49,559 nucleotides of DNA from Bryobacterales bacterium (lineage in GTDB: Bacteria > Acidobacteriota > Terriglobia > Bryobacterales > Bryobacteraceae), in NCBI GenBank assembly GCA_027459465.1, contig DAIDIH010000368.1, positions 1 to 49,559 of the forward strand. The letters are read 5' to 3'. A program made the position numbers and the translations under genes. This document shows, one piece after another, positions 17,391-26,268 of the stretch (positions are counted from its first letter, which is position 1; the number at the start of each line of letters is the position of its first letter). Under the pieces are notes generated by a model. It saw only the letters and a list, made by a program, of their open reading frames with translations, was not told the DNA's origin and made no database searches.

Positions 17391-20300
17391 CTAAAAGACG
17401 AACTTGCCGGCAATCTGGACCTCGCGGTTGTTGTTCGAGGTGGAGCCGATGTCGCCGAAGCTTGCGGTGGTGAAGGTGGCCGCGGGATTCGAGAACGAGG
17501 GGTGGTTCAGCGAGTTGAAGACCTCGAGGCGGAGTTCGAACTGGGCGCGTTCCTTGATGGGGAAGTTCTTGAACAAGGATGCGTCGAGGTCGACGAGATC
17601 GGGGCCGTGGAGTAAGTTACGTCCGGCGGTGCCATAGGTGTACAGAAGCGGGAGGGCGAAGGCGCCGGGGAAGATACAGGCGGTGAGGTTGCCGTCGCCG
17701 CAGGAGGCCGAGGGAGTGCCGATGAGATTGGGGCGCTGGGCGCCGACACCGGTGTTGGCGTAGTCGCCAGGGACGGTGACGTTGAAGGGCAGGCCGGTTT
17801 GGGCGGTGATGATGCCGTTGACCTGCCAGTTGCCGAGGACGAAGCGTTCGATGGGGTTGGAGGCGTGCTGGAGGAACGGGATCTGGTAGTTGAAGCTGCC
17901 GGTGAGGCGGTGGCGGATGTCCCAGTTGCTGTTGCCGTAGTCGCCGGCCCAATTATACGGGTTCATCGGAGCGCCGCCGCCGTTGGAGTCTGTGCTGACG
18001 TCGATGTCGTGAGACCAGGTGTAGGACATCAGCATGGTGAGGCCATGGTTGAAGTTCTGGCGGAAGACAACGTTCATAGCTTCGTAGTTGGCGACCTCGT
18101 CGTTCTGGATGGTGCGGATGACGCCGAATAACTGATTCGGGCGGCGGGCCTGGATGTTACCCGGGCCGGGGAGCGGGGTGTTGTTGTAGTAGCTGCGGTC
18201 CAGGTGGTACATGTGTGAGCCGAGGTATTGGACGTCGAGGGCAGCGCCGGACCATAGGGCGCGTTCGAGGTCGCCGCTCCACTGGCTCATGGTGGCGGTG
18301 GGCAGGTTCGGGTTCATGGTGAAAGCGTTGGGGACCGCCGGGCCTTTGCCGAGGGCGGCGGCGGGGGTGGGATTAGAGAAGGAGAGAATGGGGTTTGAGG
18401 GAGTGGCGTTGTAGGTGTAAATGGAGCTGAAGGGCGGGTTGGTGGTTGTAAGTGTGTAGGTATTGAGCTGATTGGGGTTGTAATAGAGGCCCCAGCCGCC
18501 GCGAGCGACCCACTTATCGCTCAGGCGATACGCAAGGCCGATGCGAGGGGCCCAGTCGTTGTGGGTGGGATAGTTGAAGGGGATGACCTGGGGGACGGTG
18601 GAGGGGATGAAGGCCGTCTGCTGGGGGTTGAGGATGGTGCCATTGCCGGTAGTGGATTCGGGCACGGTGGGCAGTTCGTAGCGGAGGCCAAGGTTGAGGG
18701 TGAGGCGGGACGAGATCTGCCATTTGTCGACAACGAAGAAGCCATCACGGTACTCGATGGCGCCACCGGGGTAGAGGGCGCCGGGAGTGGTGACCGAGAT
18801 GGGGAGGCCGAGCATGTAATCGGCCGGAGCGAAGCCGGAGATGGAGCCGGCGAAGTTGAAGAAGCCGCGGGGATTGTTGTTGGCGGTGCGGTCCGTGACG
18901 AGGCGGCGGATTTCGAAGCCGGTCTGGAGGGTATGGGCGCCGTGGGTCCAACTTAGTAAGTCGTTGCCCTGGAGGGTCGAGTCCGTTTCGTACCAGTTAC
19001 TGCTGGCCATGTTCTGGCCGCCGATGGACATGTAGCCGGCGATGGCGATATCGGGGAGGCCGGAGTTGGATAGGTTGGTGGTGAAGCCGGGGATGCCGAG
19101 GGCGGTGCCGGCGTTGGCGAGGGCGGGAGTATGGAAGAAGTTAATCGAGTCGATGGTGGTGTACTGGCGGCCGAAGCGGAGGTCATTGACGAGGTTCGGG
19201 GTGATGACCTGGGTGTAGCCGATGGCGAAATTGCGGTCCTGGACAGGTTGGTTGTAGCCGTTGTAGGGGTTAGTGTTGCCGTTTTCGAGCGTGGTGTTTT
19301 CCCAGGCGTAGCGGAAGAAAAGGCGGACCTTTTCGCCGAAGTTCTGGTCGAGGCGTTCGAGGGTCTGGTTGGTGGTGTCGGTGTTGAGGACGCTGGCGAG
19401 GTAGTTATTCGAGATACCCGGGAGGTTGGGCAGCGGCATGTATTTCAGGGCGTTCTGGGCCTGGGAAGAAAGTAAGTTGGCCGGAACGATATTACCGGGG
19501 AAAGTTCCGAAGCCGGCGAGGCTGATGGGCTTAGAGTATTGGCTGAAGTTACCCTGGCGCATGAGCGGCGTGAGGACGCTGTCGAGCTGGTCGAGGACCT
19601 GGGACTGGCGGAGTCCTTCGTAGTCGGCCATGAAGAAGGTGCGGTCGCGGCCGTTGTAAAGCTTGGGGATGACTACGGGGCCGTCGACTTCGAAGCCGAA
19701 CTGGTTCTGGTGGAAGGGGGCCTGGGGTGCGGTGGGTTTTTCGAAGTAGCCGCGGGCGTCGTAGTAGTCGTTGCGGTTGAATTCAAAGAGGGCGCCGTGG
19801 AGGGAGTTGGTGCCGCTCTTGGTGACGAGGTTCATCTGGAGGCCGATGTAGCCGCCGTACTGGGCCTGATAGGTGCCGGTTTCGATCTGCGTTTCCTGGA
19901 TGGAGTCGACCGAGGGGCGGAAGGTGGTGGTGGTGATGAGGTTGTTCATCAGGCTGACGCCGTCGAGGGAGACGGAGTTTTGGATTTCGCGTGTGCCGGC
20001 GGCGATGAAGTCTTCGCCACCGCCGGGGTTGCCGGCCGGGGATTTGAGGCCGGGGGTGACGCCGGGGGTGATGACGGCGAGTTGGAGAGGATCGCGGCCG
20101 TTCAACGGCAGATCGACGGTCTGGCGGCTGTTGATGATCTGGCTGATGCTGGCTTCGTCGGTGGTGATGGGCGGAGGCGTTGCGTTGACGGTGACCTGCT
20201 GGCTGACCTGGCCGACTTTCATAGCAAAGTCGGTGCGGACGGTCTGGTTGGTCTCGACGAGGATGTTGGACTTGGTGAAGGCCTCGAAGCCCGGGTGGGT

Positions 20301-20540
20301 GACGGTGATTTTGTAAGTGCCGATTTTGACGAACTGGATGTTATAGAAGCCTTCGCTGTTTGTAGTGGCGGTGTAGGCTTCCTGGGTGCCGGTGTTGACG
20401 GCGGTGACGGAAGCGCCGGCGATGGCGGCGCCGCCGGGGTCGGTGATGTTGCCGACGAGAGAGGTGGTGGTGGCAAGCTGCGCCAGGATGGAGGCGGCGA
20501 GCAGCGAGGCGAGTAGAGAGACGCGGAGCGCGAGACGCAT
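17391..20540 (-). CDS. TonB-dependent (Oar-like) outer-membrane receptor with carboxypeptidase-regulatory domain
   Basis: A 1049-residue outer-membrane protein. A signal peptide (MRLALRVSLLASLLAASILA) is followed by a transthyretin-like carboxypeptidase regulatory domain (about residues 27-100, SLVGNITDPGGAAIAGASV). A TonB plug follows with the hallmark VDLPLNGRDPLQLAVITPGV, then a long beta-barrel ending in KFVF, the terminal aromatic residue needed for barrel insertion. Such Oar-like receptors are multiplied in Solibacter-type genomes and are thought to import glycans or peptides. A clear ribosome site (AAGGAAAGGG) precedes the ATG. It is convergent with the rhamnosidase gene and divergent from a second receptor. 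Confidence 0.92.
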   Translation of the reverse strand: MRLALRVSLLASLLAASILAQLATTTSLVGNITDPGGAAIAGASVTAVNTGTQEAYTATTNSEGFYNIQFVKIGTYKITVTHPGFEAFTKSNILVETNQTVRTDFAMKVGQVSQQVTVNATPPPITTDEASISQIINSRQTVDLPLNGRDPLQLAVITPGVTPGLKSPAGNPGGGEDFIAAGTREIQNSVSLDGVSLMNNLITTTTFRPSVDSIQETQIETGTYQAQYGGYIGLQMNLVTKSGTNSLHGALFEFNRNDYYDARGYFEKPTAPQAPFHQNQFGFEVDGPVVIPKLYNGRDRTFFMADYEGLRQSQVLDQLDSVLTPLMRQGNFSQYSKPISLAGFGTFPGNIVPANLLSSQAQNALKYMPLPNLPGISNNYLASVLNTDTTNQTLERLDQNFGEKVRLFFRYAWENTTLENGNTNPYNGYNQPVQDRNFAIGYTQVITPNLVNDLRFGRQYTTIDSINFFHTPALANAGTALGIPGFTTNLSNSGLPDIAIAGYMSIGGQNMASSNWYETDSTLQGNDLLSWTHGAHTLQTGFEIRRLVTDRTANNNPRGFFNFAGSISGFAPADYMLGLPISVTTPGALYPGGAIEYRDGFFVVDKWQISSRLTLNLGLRYELPTVPESTTGNGTILNPQQTAFIPSTVPQVIPFNYPTHNDWAPRIGLAYRLSDKWVARGGWGLYYNPNQLNTYTLTTTNPPFSSIYTYNATPSNPILSFSNPTPAAALGKGPAVPNAFTMNPNLPTATMSQWSGDLERALWSGAALDVQYLGSHMYHLDRSYYNNTPLPGPGNIQARRPNQLFGVIRTIQNDEVANYEAMNVVFRQNFNHGLTMLMSYTWSHDIDVSTDSNGGGAPMNPYNWAGDYGNSNWDIRHRLTGSFNYQIPFLQHASNPIERFVLGNWQVNGIITAQTGLPFNVTVPGDYANTGVGAQRPNLIGTPSASCGDGNLTACIFPGAFALPLLYTYGTAGRNLLHGPDLVDLDASLFKNFPIKERAQFELRLEVFNSLNHPSFSNPAATFTTASFGDIGSTSNNNREVQIAGKFVF

Positions 20541-20604
20541 GGAGACCCTTTCCTTACAGTGAAGCTAGGCCGGCCGTGCGAGGACGGCGGCCGGTTTGGA
20601 TGAG

Positions 20605-20610
20605 AGTATA
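20605..20610 (-). promoter_or_regulatory. Candidate -10 element for the minus-strand TonB receptor gene
   Basis: Read on the minus strand this is TATACT, a five-of-six match to the -10 consensus, 65 bp upstream of the receptor ATG. The position 17 bp further upstream (TAGTAA) is a poor -35 element and lies inside the 10-bp-phased array described separately, which suggests a regulator-dependent promoter. Confidence 0.4.
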
Positions 20611-20660
20611 TCATCGAAAAGAATCGTTTACTATCGTTTTTTATCGAACAGTTTCGAATG
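20611..20660. repeat. Array of five 10-bp-phased TCG boxes between divergent TonB receptor genes
   Basis: Five consecutive decamers, each with TCG at positions 4-6: TCATCGAAAA, GAATCGTTTA, CTATCGTTTT, TTATCGAACA and GTTTCGAATG. ATCG recurs at 20613, 20623, 20633 and 20643, and TTCG at 20653. The period equals about one DNA turn, so the boxes and the A/T runs between them lie on one face of the helix. This can mean a multi-site operator, an intrinsic bend, or both. The array covers the -35 region of the minus-strand receptor gene and lies 230-280 bp upstream of the plus-strand one. Confidence 0.7.
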
Positions 20661-20887
20661 CGGGCTTCTTGGGAAAGCGGGAATGGGTAGTTTCTCCCTG
20701 TGAAACCGTCGGGAGAAAGCGCCTCCGGCGAGGCGGGGAGTCCTCGAGTCTGATGTTCCGATAAGTCTCATCGTTTTAAGAACATATCCGGATGGGCGCC
20801 GCACCTCTGCGTTTTGCATTGCGGAACGCCTTGGTTTGTTTCGGAATTTGCTTGCCGGTTTGGCGCGGTTGGTATAGAAACGGGGGC

Positions 20888-23800
20888 ATGTCCCTACGCC
20901 TCCTCGACTCCGTGCGCTCGCGGTTGGATTCCGATGCTCCGGTTGAACCGGAAGGGTTCGTGAGGAGACGGAGGTATTCGGGATGCGCCGTAGCGGCCGC
21001 CGTCGTGTTTGCCACGAGGCTTTTCGGGCAGGCGACGCTCGGGAGCGCAACGATTGGGGGAACGGTTACGGACACGACCGGGTTATCCGTGCCTGAAGCG
21101 TCGGTTGTGCTGACCGAGATCGCCCGGGGTTCGACGCGCCAGACATTTACCAATGATTCCGGGGCTTATTTGTTTCCGAATGTTCCGGCAGGACAGTATC
21201 GGATCGACGTTTCTAAATCAGGCTTTGAGTTGAAGAGGGTGACCAGCATCGATCTGCGGGTTGGGCAGGTGGCGACGGTGGATGTGGTGTTACCAGTGGG
21301 CACGATCTCAACGGTGGTTTCCGTTTCGGGGGCGCAGAGTACGATTCTCGACACCGAGTCGAATGTCATCGGAACGGTCGTAAACTCGACACAGGTTCAG
21401 GAGTTGCCGCTGAATGGTCGGGACTTTCTACAACTGGCGCTGACCGCCGCAGGTTCGAGTCCGGTGACGGGCGGATCGGACGTTTACTCGTCGCAGATCG
21501 GGCATCCCGACCGTGCCGTTGTGATCGATGGCAACCCGCCGACGACTACTGGCTATACGATCAACGGAATCGCGACCCGCGGCGAGAGGCTGGGAGAGAG
21601 CGCGCTGAATCTTTCGATTGCGGCAATCGATCAATTTAAAGTGCAGGAGAGTTTTTTCATGCCGGATCAGGGGCCGGACCCTGCGCTGGTGAACGTGACG
21701 ACGAAGGGCGGAACGAACCAGATCCACGGACAGGCCTTCGATTTTCTGCGCAACAGCAGCCTGGACGCGAGGAGTTTTTTTGCGCCGGCCCCGGAAGATC
21801 TAAAACGGAACCAGTTTGGCGTTGCAATCGGCGGGCCGGTGATCCACGACCGGGTCTGGTATTACGGTTACTATGAGGGACTTCGCCAGGTGTCGGCATT
21901 CTCCGCCAGCGCGTATACGCCAACGCAAGCGATGTTCGGGGGTAATTTTCAGTCACTAGCGTCGACGATCTATGACCCCGCGTCTTACTCATCCGCGACA
22001 GGGACGCGTACGCCGTTTCCCTCCAACACTATTCCGCAAAACCGTCTTAACCCGGTGTCGCTTAGACTGTTGAAGTACTACTTACCGGGGGCTTCGCTTA
22101 CGGAGTATCCCAGTAACCTATTTGTAAACCCGAGTGACACGCTTAACGACGATCAGGGTGGGCTACGCATCGATGCGCTTTTGACGTCTAACCAGATGAT
22201 GTTTGCGCAGGTGCTTCACGAGTCCGGCAATGCTATCAACGACGGTATTTTCCCTGTGTCGGGCGCTTCGTACCCAAACTCCAGCACGTTGGCGATGGTT
22301 CAGCACACATGGACGTTGAGTCCGACGTTGATCAACACGGCGCGAATCGGGTTTACGCGAGACGAGGCGCTGTTTACGAACCAGGGCATCAGCGCGGGTC
22401 ATATCCTCGGCGGCATCGGGATCACGAATACGTTAGATGACCGCGGGGTGACGTCGGTGTCATTACAAGGATATTCAGGCTTTGGCCGGGCGAACGGGAA
22501 TCTCGGAAATATAGACAACAATTACCAGGCGGACGATGGAATGAACTGGGTTCATGGGAGTCACAGCGTGCAGTTTGGGGCAAGTGTGCGATACCGGCGC
22601 ACGTGGGAGCAGAATGCAAACGCGGGTGCACTTGGCTCGCTGCAGTTCCAGCCGGATTTCACGGCCCAGTTGGGGTTGAACGCGAAGGGGATTGCGGCTC
22701 CTCTGCCGGGCACAGGGAGCTCATTCGCCGATTTTCTGCTAGGTCTGCCGTTTAACGCTTCGCTCGCCGGGCTGCCGATGTTCCAGTACAGGTCCACTCA
22801 GTTTCTCCCATACTTCGAGGATACCTGGAGAATCACTTCCCGGTTAACTTTGAACTACGGGATTTCCTGGGATCTTACGACCGTGCCGGACCCGCAGGGC
22901 ACGGCTCGCGAATACGTTCACGGATTCGACTATCAGAGCGGCCTGCTCACGTATGCGGCTCTAAACCAAATTTCGCCGCAGGTACTCACTCTTCAGACGC
23001 ATAACTTCACGCCGCGGGTCGGTCTGGCATGGCAGCCTTCGTTCTTGCCCAACACGGTGATCCGGGCGGGCGCGGGAACGTACTTTGACGACGAGGCGCT
23101 GTCTGAGGCGCAGTTCGCGATGGTCGGGCCTCCGTTCAATACCCCCTTGCAATTGTTCAACACCGGCCCGACACCGCAGTACACGCTCGGCAAGAATGTT
23201 TTCCCCGCGTCCTCGTTCCCTGCTCTGTCGGCGAATTTCGCTGCGTCGCTACCCAATGGGACGACGTCGTTTTTGCTGAGGGGGCCCGGTCCGATTCCTT
23301 ACGTGAATCAGTGGAATCTGTCGATCGAGCATTCGATTACGCCGAACGACTCGGTGGAACTGGACTATCTTGGCGCGTCGTCTCACGACCTACAGAACCG
23401 GTATGATTCAGACCAGTGCGTGCCGACGGCGGCGTTGTTCTGCAACCCGGCGACGAAGCCGTATCCGAGGTATGCGGGTTTGCTGACGGCTGATTTCAAC
23501 GGCAATTCGTCGTACGAGGCACTATACGCGAAATACTACCATCGCATCAGGCAGGGCTTGGATTTCCGATTCGAATACTCGTTGTCGAAGGTGCTGACCG
23601 ACGCCTTTGAAGGACCAAACGTAGCGACGAGCTCGCAGATCGCGGACTGCCGGCGGTGTGACAAGGGGTACGCCTCGTTCGACCAGTTCCAGAGGGCCGT
23701 GGCGAGCGTGGTATATGAGGTGCCGTTTGGGCGTGGCCGGGAGTTTGGAGCACATCTGCCGACGGCGGTGAATTTGCTTGCGGGCGACTGGGTGGTTACT

Positions 23801-24241
23801 GCCATCGGGACATTTGCGTCCGGGTTTCCGATTTTCATAACTTCCCCGAGTACGACGGCCAGCATCTACATCGCTGAACGTCCGAACCGCGTATGCAACG
23901 GAGCGGACGGCGCATTGTCAGGGAACTTGAGGACCGACGGGTTCCTCGATTTCAACACCGCGTGCTTCGTTGCTCCGGGCGCGGGTTACTTCGGGAATTC
24001 CGGGAGAGCGCCTTTGTTCGGTCCGGGAATCGACAACTGGGACATCGGGCTTCAAAAGCAGTTTCCGGTTCCGATCACCGAAGCGGCGCTCGTCGAGTTC
24101 CGGGCCGAAATGTTCAACGCTTTCAACCATGCGCAGTTTCTGAATCCAAATCCGAACACCGGCGCAGGTCCGAATTTCGGGCGAGTTTCTGCGACCGCTC
24201 CGCCGCGTCTGATTCAGTTGGCGATGAAATTGGACTGGTAG
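20888..24241 (+). CDS. Second TonB-dependent Oar-like receptor, atypical base composition
   Basis: A large outer-membrane receptor (1117 residues from the ATG at 20888; the frame is also open from an ATG at 20792, and a GTG at 20960 would start directly at the signal peptide RRRRYSGCAVAAAVVFATRL). The exact start is unresolved. After the signal come a carboxypeptidase regulatory-like domain (GGTVTDTTGLSVPEASVVL), a plug with VQELPLNGRDFLQLALTAAG and a beta-barrel ending in KLDW. Unlike its neighbours it is not G-rich on the coding strand (15 G and 22 C in 21961-22020) and uses codons more evenly, suggesting a different history. The sulfatase gene follows 36 bp downstream, so it may import sulfated ligands or their products. 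Confidence 0.88.
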   Translation: MSLRLLDSVRSRLDSDAPVEPEGFVRRRRYSGCAVAAAVVFATRLFGQATLGSATIGGTVTDTTGLSVPEASVVLTEIARGSTRQTFTNDSGAYLFPNVPAGQYRIDVSKSGFELKRVTSIDLRVGQVATVDVVLPVGTISTVVSVSGAQSTILDTESNVIGTVVNSTQVQELPLNGRDFLQLALTAAGSSPVTGGSDVYSSQIGHPDRAVVIDGNPPTTTGYTINGIATRGERLGESALNLSIAAIDQFKVQESFFMPDQGPDPALVNVTTKGGTNQIHGQAFDFLRNSSLDARSFFAPAPEDLKRNQFGVAIGGPVIHDRVWYYGYYEGLRQVSAFSASAYTPTQAMFGGNFQSLASTIYDPASYSSATGTRTPFPSNTIPQNRLNPVSLRLLKYYLPGASLTEYPSNLFVNPSDTLNDDQGGLRIDALLTSNQMMFAQVLHESGNAINDGIFPVSGASYPNSSTLAMVQHTWTLSPTLINTARIGFTRDEALFTNQGISAGHILGGIGITNTLDDRGVTSVSLQGYSGFGRANGNLGNIDNNYQADDGMNWVHGSHSVQFGASVRYRRTWEQNANAGALGSLQFQPDFTAQLGLNAKGIAAPLPGTGSSFADFLLGLPFNASLAGLPMFQYRSTQFLPYFEDTWRITSRLTLNYGISWDLTTVPDPQGTAREYVHGFDYQSGLLTYAALNQISPQVLTLQTHNFTPRVGLAWQPSFLPNTVIRAGAGTYFDDEALSEAQFAMVGPPFNTPLQLFNTGPTPQYTLGKNVFPASSFPALSANFAASLPNGTTSFLLRGPGPIPYVNQWNLSIEHSITPNDSVELDYLGASSHDLQNRYDSDQCVPTAALFCNPATKPYPRYAGLLTADFNGNSSYEALYAKYYHRIRQGLDFRFEYSLSKVLTDAFEGPNVATSSQIADCRRCDKGYASFDQFQRAVASVVYEVPFGRGREFGAHLPTAVNLLAGDWVVTAIGTFASGFPIFITSPSTTASIYIAERPNRVCNGADGALSGNLRTDGFLDFNTACFVAPGAGYFGNSGRAPLFGPGIDNWDIGLQKQFPVPITEAALVEFRAEMFNAFNHAQFLNPNPNTGAGPNFGRVSATAPPRLIQLAMKLDW

Positions 24242-24277
24242 CATCCTGGAACTGACACCGTTAGGAATCCGATTGTA

Positions 24278-25723
24278 ATGGAACGACGAAATGCTTTGAC
24301 GCGAAGAGATTTTCTGGAGATGAGCGGCATGGGGGCGGCGGCGGCGCGGGCGGGTACGGACCGGGCGCCGAACATCCTTTTGATGCTGGGGGACGATCAC
24401 CGGTGGGAGGCGTTGGGATGCATGGGGAATGGGGTGATCCGGACGCCGGAGTTGGACCGGTTGTCGGAGGCGGGGGTGACGTTTGAAAACCACTTCACGA
24501 CGACGGCGATCTGCTGCGTGAGCCGGGCGAGCATTTTCCTGAGCCAGTATGCGGCGGTGCATGGGATCAACGATTTCGACAAGCCGCTGGATGCCGGGCA
24601 GGTGCGGCGGATGTATCCGGCGCTGCTTCGCGCGGCGGGGTATCACACGGGGTTCATTGGGAAGTTCGGGGTGGGTAAGACGATGCCCGAAACGGCGTTC
24701 GATGTGTGGAACGGGTTTGGCGGACAGGGGCAGTATTTTCCCCAGGGGCCGGCGGGGCCGCATTTGACCGACATCATGCGGGACCAGGCGGTGGAATTTT
24801 TGGAGAACGCGCCGAAGGAGAAGCCGTTTTGTCTTTCGATGAGCTTCAAGGCGCCGCATGTGCAGGATGAAGACCCGCGGCAGTATCTGCCTTCGCGGGA
24901 GACGCTGAGTTTGTACCGGGATGAGACCATTCCGGGCCCGGCTGGCGCGGCGGAGAGCGACATTGGGCGTTTCCCGCTGGCGTTTCAACATTCGGAGAAC
25001 CGGCGGCGGTGGGGCGTGCGGTTTTCGACGGAGGCTTTGTATCAGGAGTCGATGAAGGGGTACTACCGGCTGATCAGCGGGATTGACGCGGCGGTGGGGG
25101 CGATTCGGGGCGCGCTGGCGCGGCTGAAACTGGATGAGAACACGATTGTGATTTACTCGGCCGACCATGGGATTTTTCTTGGTGAGCACGGGTTCGCGGG
25201 GAAGTGGCTGATGCACGAGGAGTCGATTCGGATGCCGCTGATTATCTATGACCCGCGGGAGGCGGGTGCGGCGCGGGGAGCGCGGCGGCGGGCGATGACG
25301 CTGAATCAGGATTTGCCGGCGACGGTGGCGGATTTTGCTGGGCTGGGGCATCCCACGTTTTATCAAGGGCGGAGTTTGCGGGGGCTGCTTCGGCGGGATG
25401 AGCCCGAGTGGCGGGCGAGTTGGTATTACGAGCACAACTTTCCGTACCGGGGATGGATTCCTTCGAGCGAGGGGGTGCGGACTCGGCGGTGGAAGTATGT
25501 GAGGTACACGGACGTGGCGCGGCCGTATGAGGAGCTTTACGATTTGCGGGAGGATGCGCACGAGACGCGGAACCTGGCCGGGAGCGCGGCGCATGAGCGG
25601 GTGAAGCGGGCAATGGCTGCGTATCACGGGAAGTGGAAGGGGAGTCTGTCGGGTTGGGATGGGCGGAGTCCGTGGGTGGATCCGGTGACGGAGGAGGAGT
25701 TGAAGCGGGACGATATGGGGTGA
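24278..25723 (+). CDS. Tat-exported sulfatase (formylglycine type)
   Basis: A 481-residue arylsulfatase-family enzyme. The N-terminus has a twin-arginine motif (TRRDFLEMSG). Metal ligands are at GDDH (D39/D40), and the formylglycine site is CCVSR with C79 as the residue expected to be oxidised; V81 replaces the usual proline. The second metal site is YSADHGIFLGEHG, and GKW further on matches the substrate-sulfate lysine. The C-terminal RTRRWKYVRY and YEELYDLREDAHETRNL are typical sulfatase ends. It hydrolyses sulfate esters, probably from a carbohydrate. It is next to the second TonB receptor on the same strand. No formylglycine-generating enzyme gene is seen nearby. Confidence 0.88.
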   Translation: MERRNALTRRDFLEMSGMGAAAARAGTDRAPNILLMLGDDHRWEALGCMGNGVIRTPELDRLSEAGVTFENHFTTTAICCVSRASIFLSQYAAVHGINDFDKPLDAGQVRRMYPALLRAAGYHTGFIGKFGVGKTMPETAFDVWNGFGGQGQYFPQGPAGPHLTDIMRDQAVEFLENAPKEKPFCLSMSFKAPHVQDEDPRQYLPSRETLSLYRDETIPGPAGAAESDIGRFPLAFQHSENRRRWGVRFSTEALYQESMKGYYRLISGIDAAVGAIRGALARLKLDENTIVIYSADHGIFLGEHGFAGKWLMHEESIRMPLIIYDPREAGAARGARRRAMTLNQDLPATVADFAGLGHPTFYQGRSLRGLLRRDEPEWRASWYYEHNFPYRGWIPSSEGVRTRRWKYVRYTDVARPYEELYDLREDAHETRNLAGSAAHERVKRAMAAYHGKWKGSLSGWDGRSPWVDPVTEEELKRDDMG

Positions 25724-25751
25724 GCAGAAGTTTCGGGCGCGGCGGAGGGGT

Positions 25752-25786
25752 ACACTGACAGTGTTTCGAACCGCGGTGTTGGTTCG
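25752..25786 (+). promoter_or_regulatory. Two adjacent inverted repeats upstream of the molybdenum hydroxylase genes
   Basis: ACACTGACAGTGT (25752-25764) is a perfect 6-bp inverted repeat around a central A. Two bases later CGAACC (25767-25772) pairs perfectly with GGTTCG (25781-25786) across an 8-nt loop. Both lie in the short gap between the sulfatase stop and the hydroxylase ATG at 25813, which has its own ribosome site (AGAGGAG). The first palindrome resembles an operator; the second could be an RNA hairpin or a second site. TACACT at 25751 could be a -10 box. Confidence 0.45.
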
Positions 25787-25812
25787 AGTTTACCCAGAGA
25801 GGAGTAGCGCCG

Positions 25813-26268
25813 ATGGTGAGCTTGACGGTGAACGGGGCCGAGCGGCGGTTCGAGGGCGATCCGGAGATGCCGCTGTTGTGGTATCTGCGGGATGAGCTTC
25901 GGATGACGGGGACGAAGTACGGGTGCGGGATCGGGCTGTGCGGGGCGTGCACGGTGCATCTGGACGGGGAGGCGACGCGGAGCTGCTCGGTGACGATGGG
26001 TCAGGTCAGCGGCAAGGCGGTGGTGACGATTGAGGGGTTGGACCCGCGGGGCGCGCATCCGGTGCAGGAGGCGTGGAAGGAGCTGAGCGTACCGCAGTGC
26101 GGGTATTGCCAGGCGGGGCAGATCATGCAGGCGGCGGCGCTGCTGAAGGCGAAGCCGCACCCGAGCGATACCGATATCGACGAGCTGATGCAGGGAAACT
26201 TGTGCCGGTGCGGGACGTACATGCGGATCCGGGAAGCGATCAAGAAGGCGGCGGGGGTGCGGGCATGA
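25813..26268 (+). CDS. (2Fe-2S)-binding small subunit of a xanthine-dehydrogenase-family enzyme
   Basis: A 151-residue iron-sulfur subunit of the molybdenum hydroxylase family (isoquinoline 1-oxidoreductase/aldehyde dehydrogenase type). The N-terminal plant-ferredoxin-like domain carries [18 protein letters not shown] and a fourth cysteine at RSCSV. The C-terminal four-helix domain binds a second cluster through [10 protein letters not shown] and [12 protein letters not shown]. No signal peptide is present, so export would be by hitch-hiking with the Tat-targeted large subunit. It carries electrons from the Mo centre to an unidentified acceptor. It overlaps the large-subunit gene by ATGA. Confidence 0.92.
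   Translation: MVSLTVNGAERRFEGDPEMPLLWYLRDELRMTGTKYGCGIGLCGACTVHLDGEATRSCSVTMGQVSGKAVVTIEGLDPRGAHPVQEAWKELSVPQCGYCQAGQIMQAAALLKAKPHPSDTDIDELMQGNLCRCGTYMRIREAIKKAAGVRA

Noticed and set aside
23918-25627. A 569-residue minus-strand frame spanning the TonB receptor end and the sulfatase
   Set aside because: It crosses two real genes of the other strand and is basic and low in complexity, as expected of a compositional artefact.
24278-25723. Inactive sulfatase because CCVSR lacks the usual proline
   Set aside because: The essential Cys and Arg are kept, and CxVSR-like sites are familiar among bacterial sulfatases, so activity is still expected.
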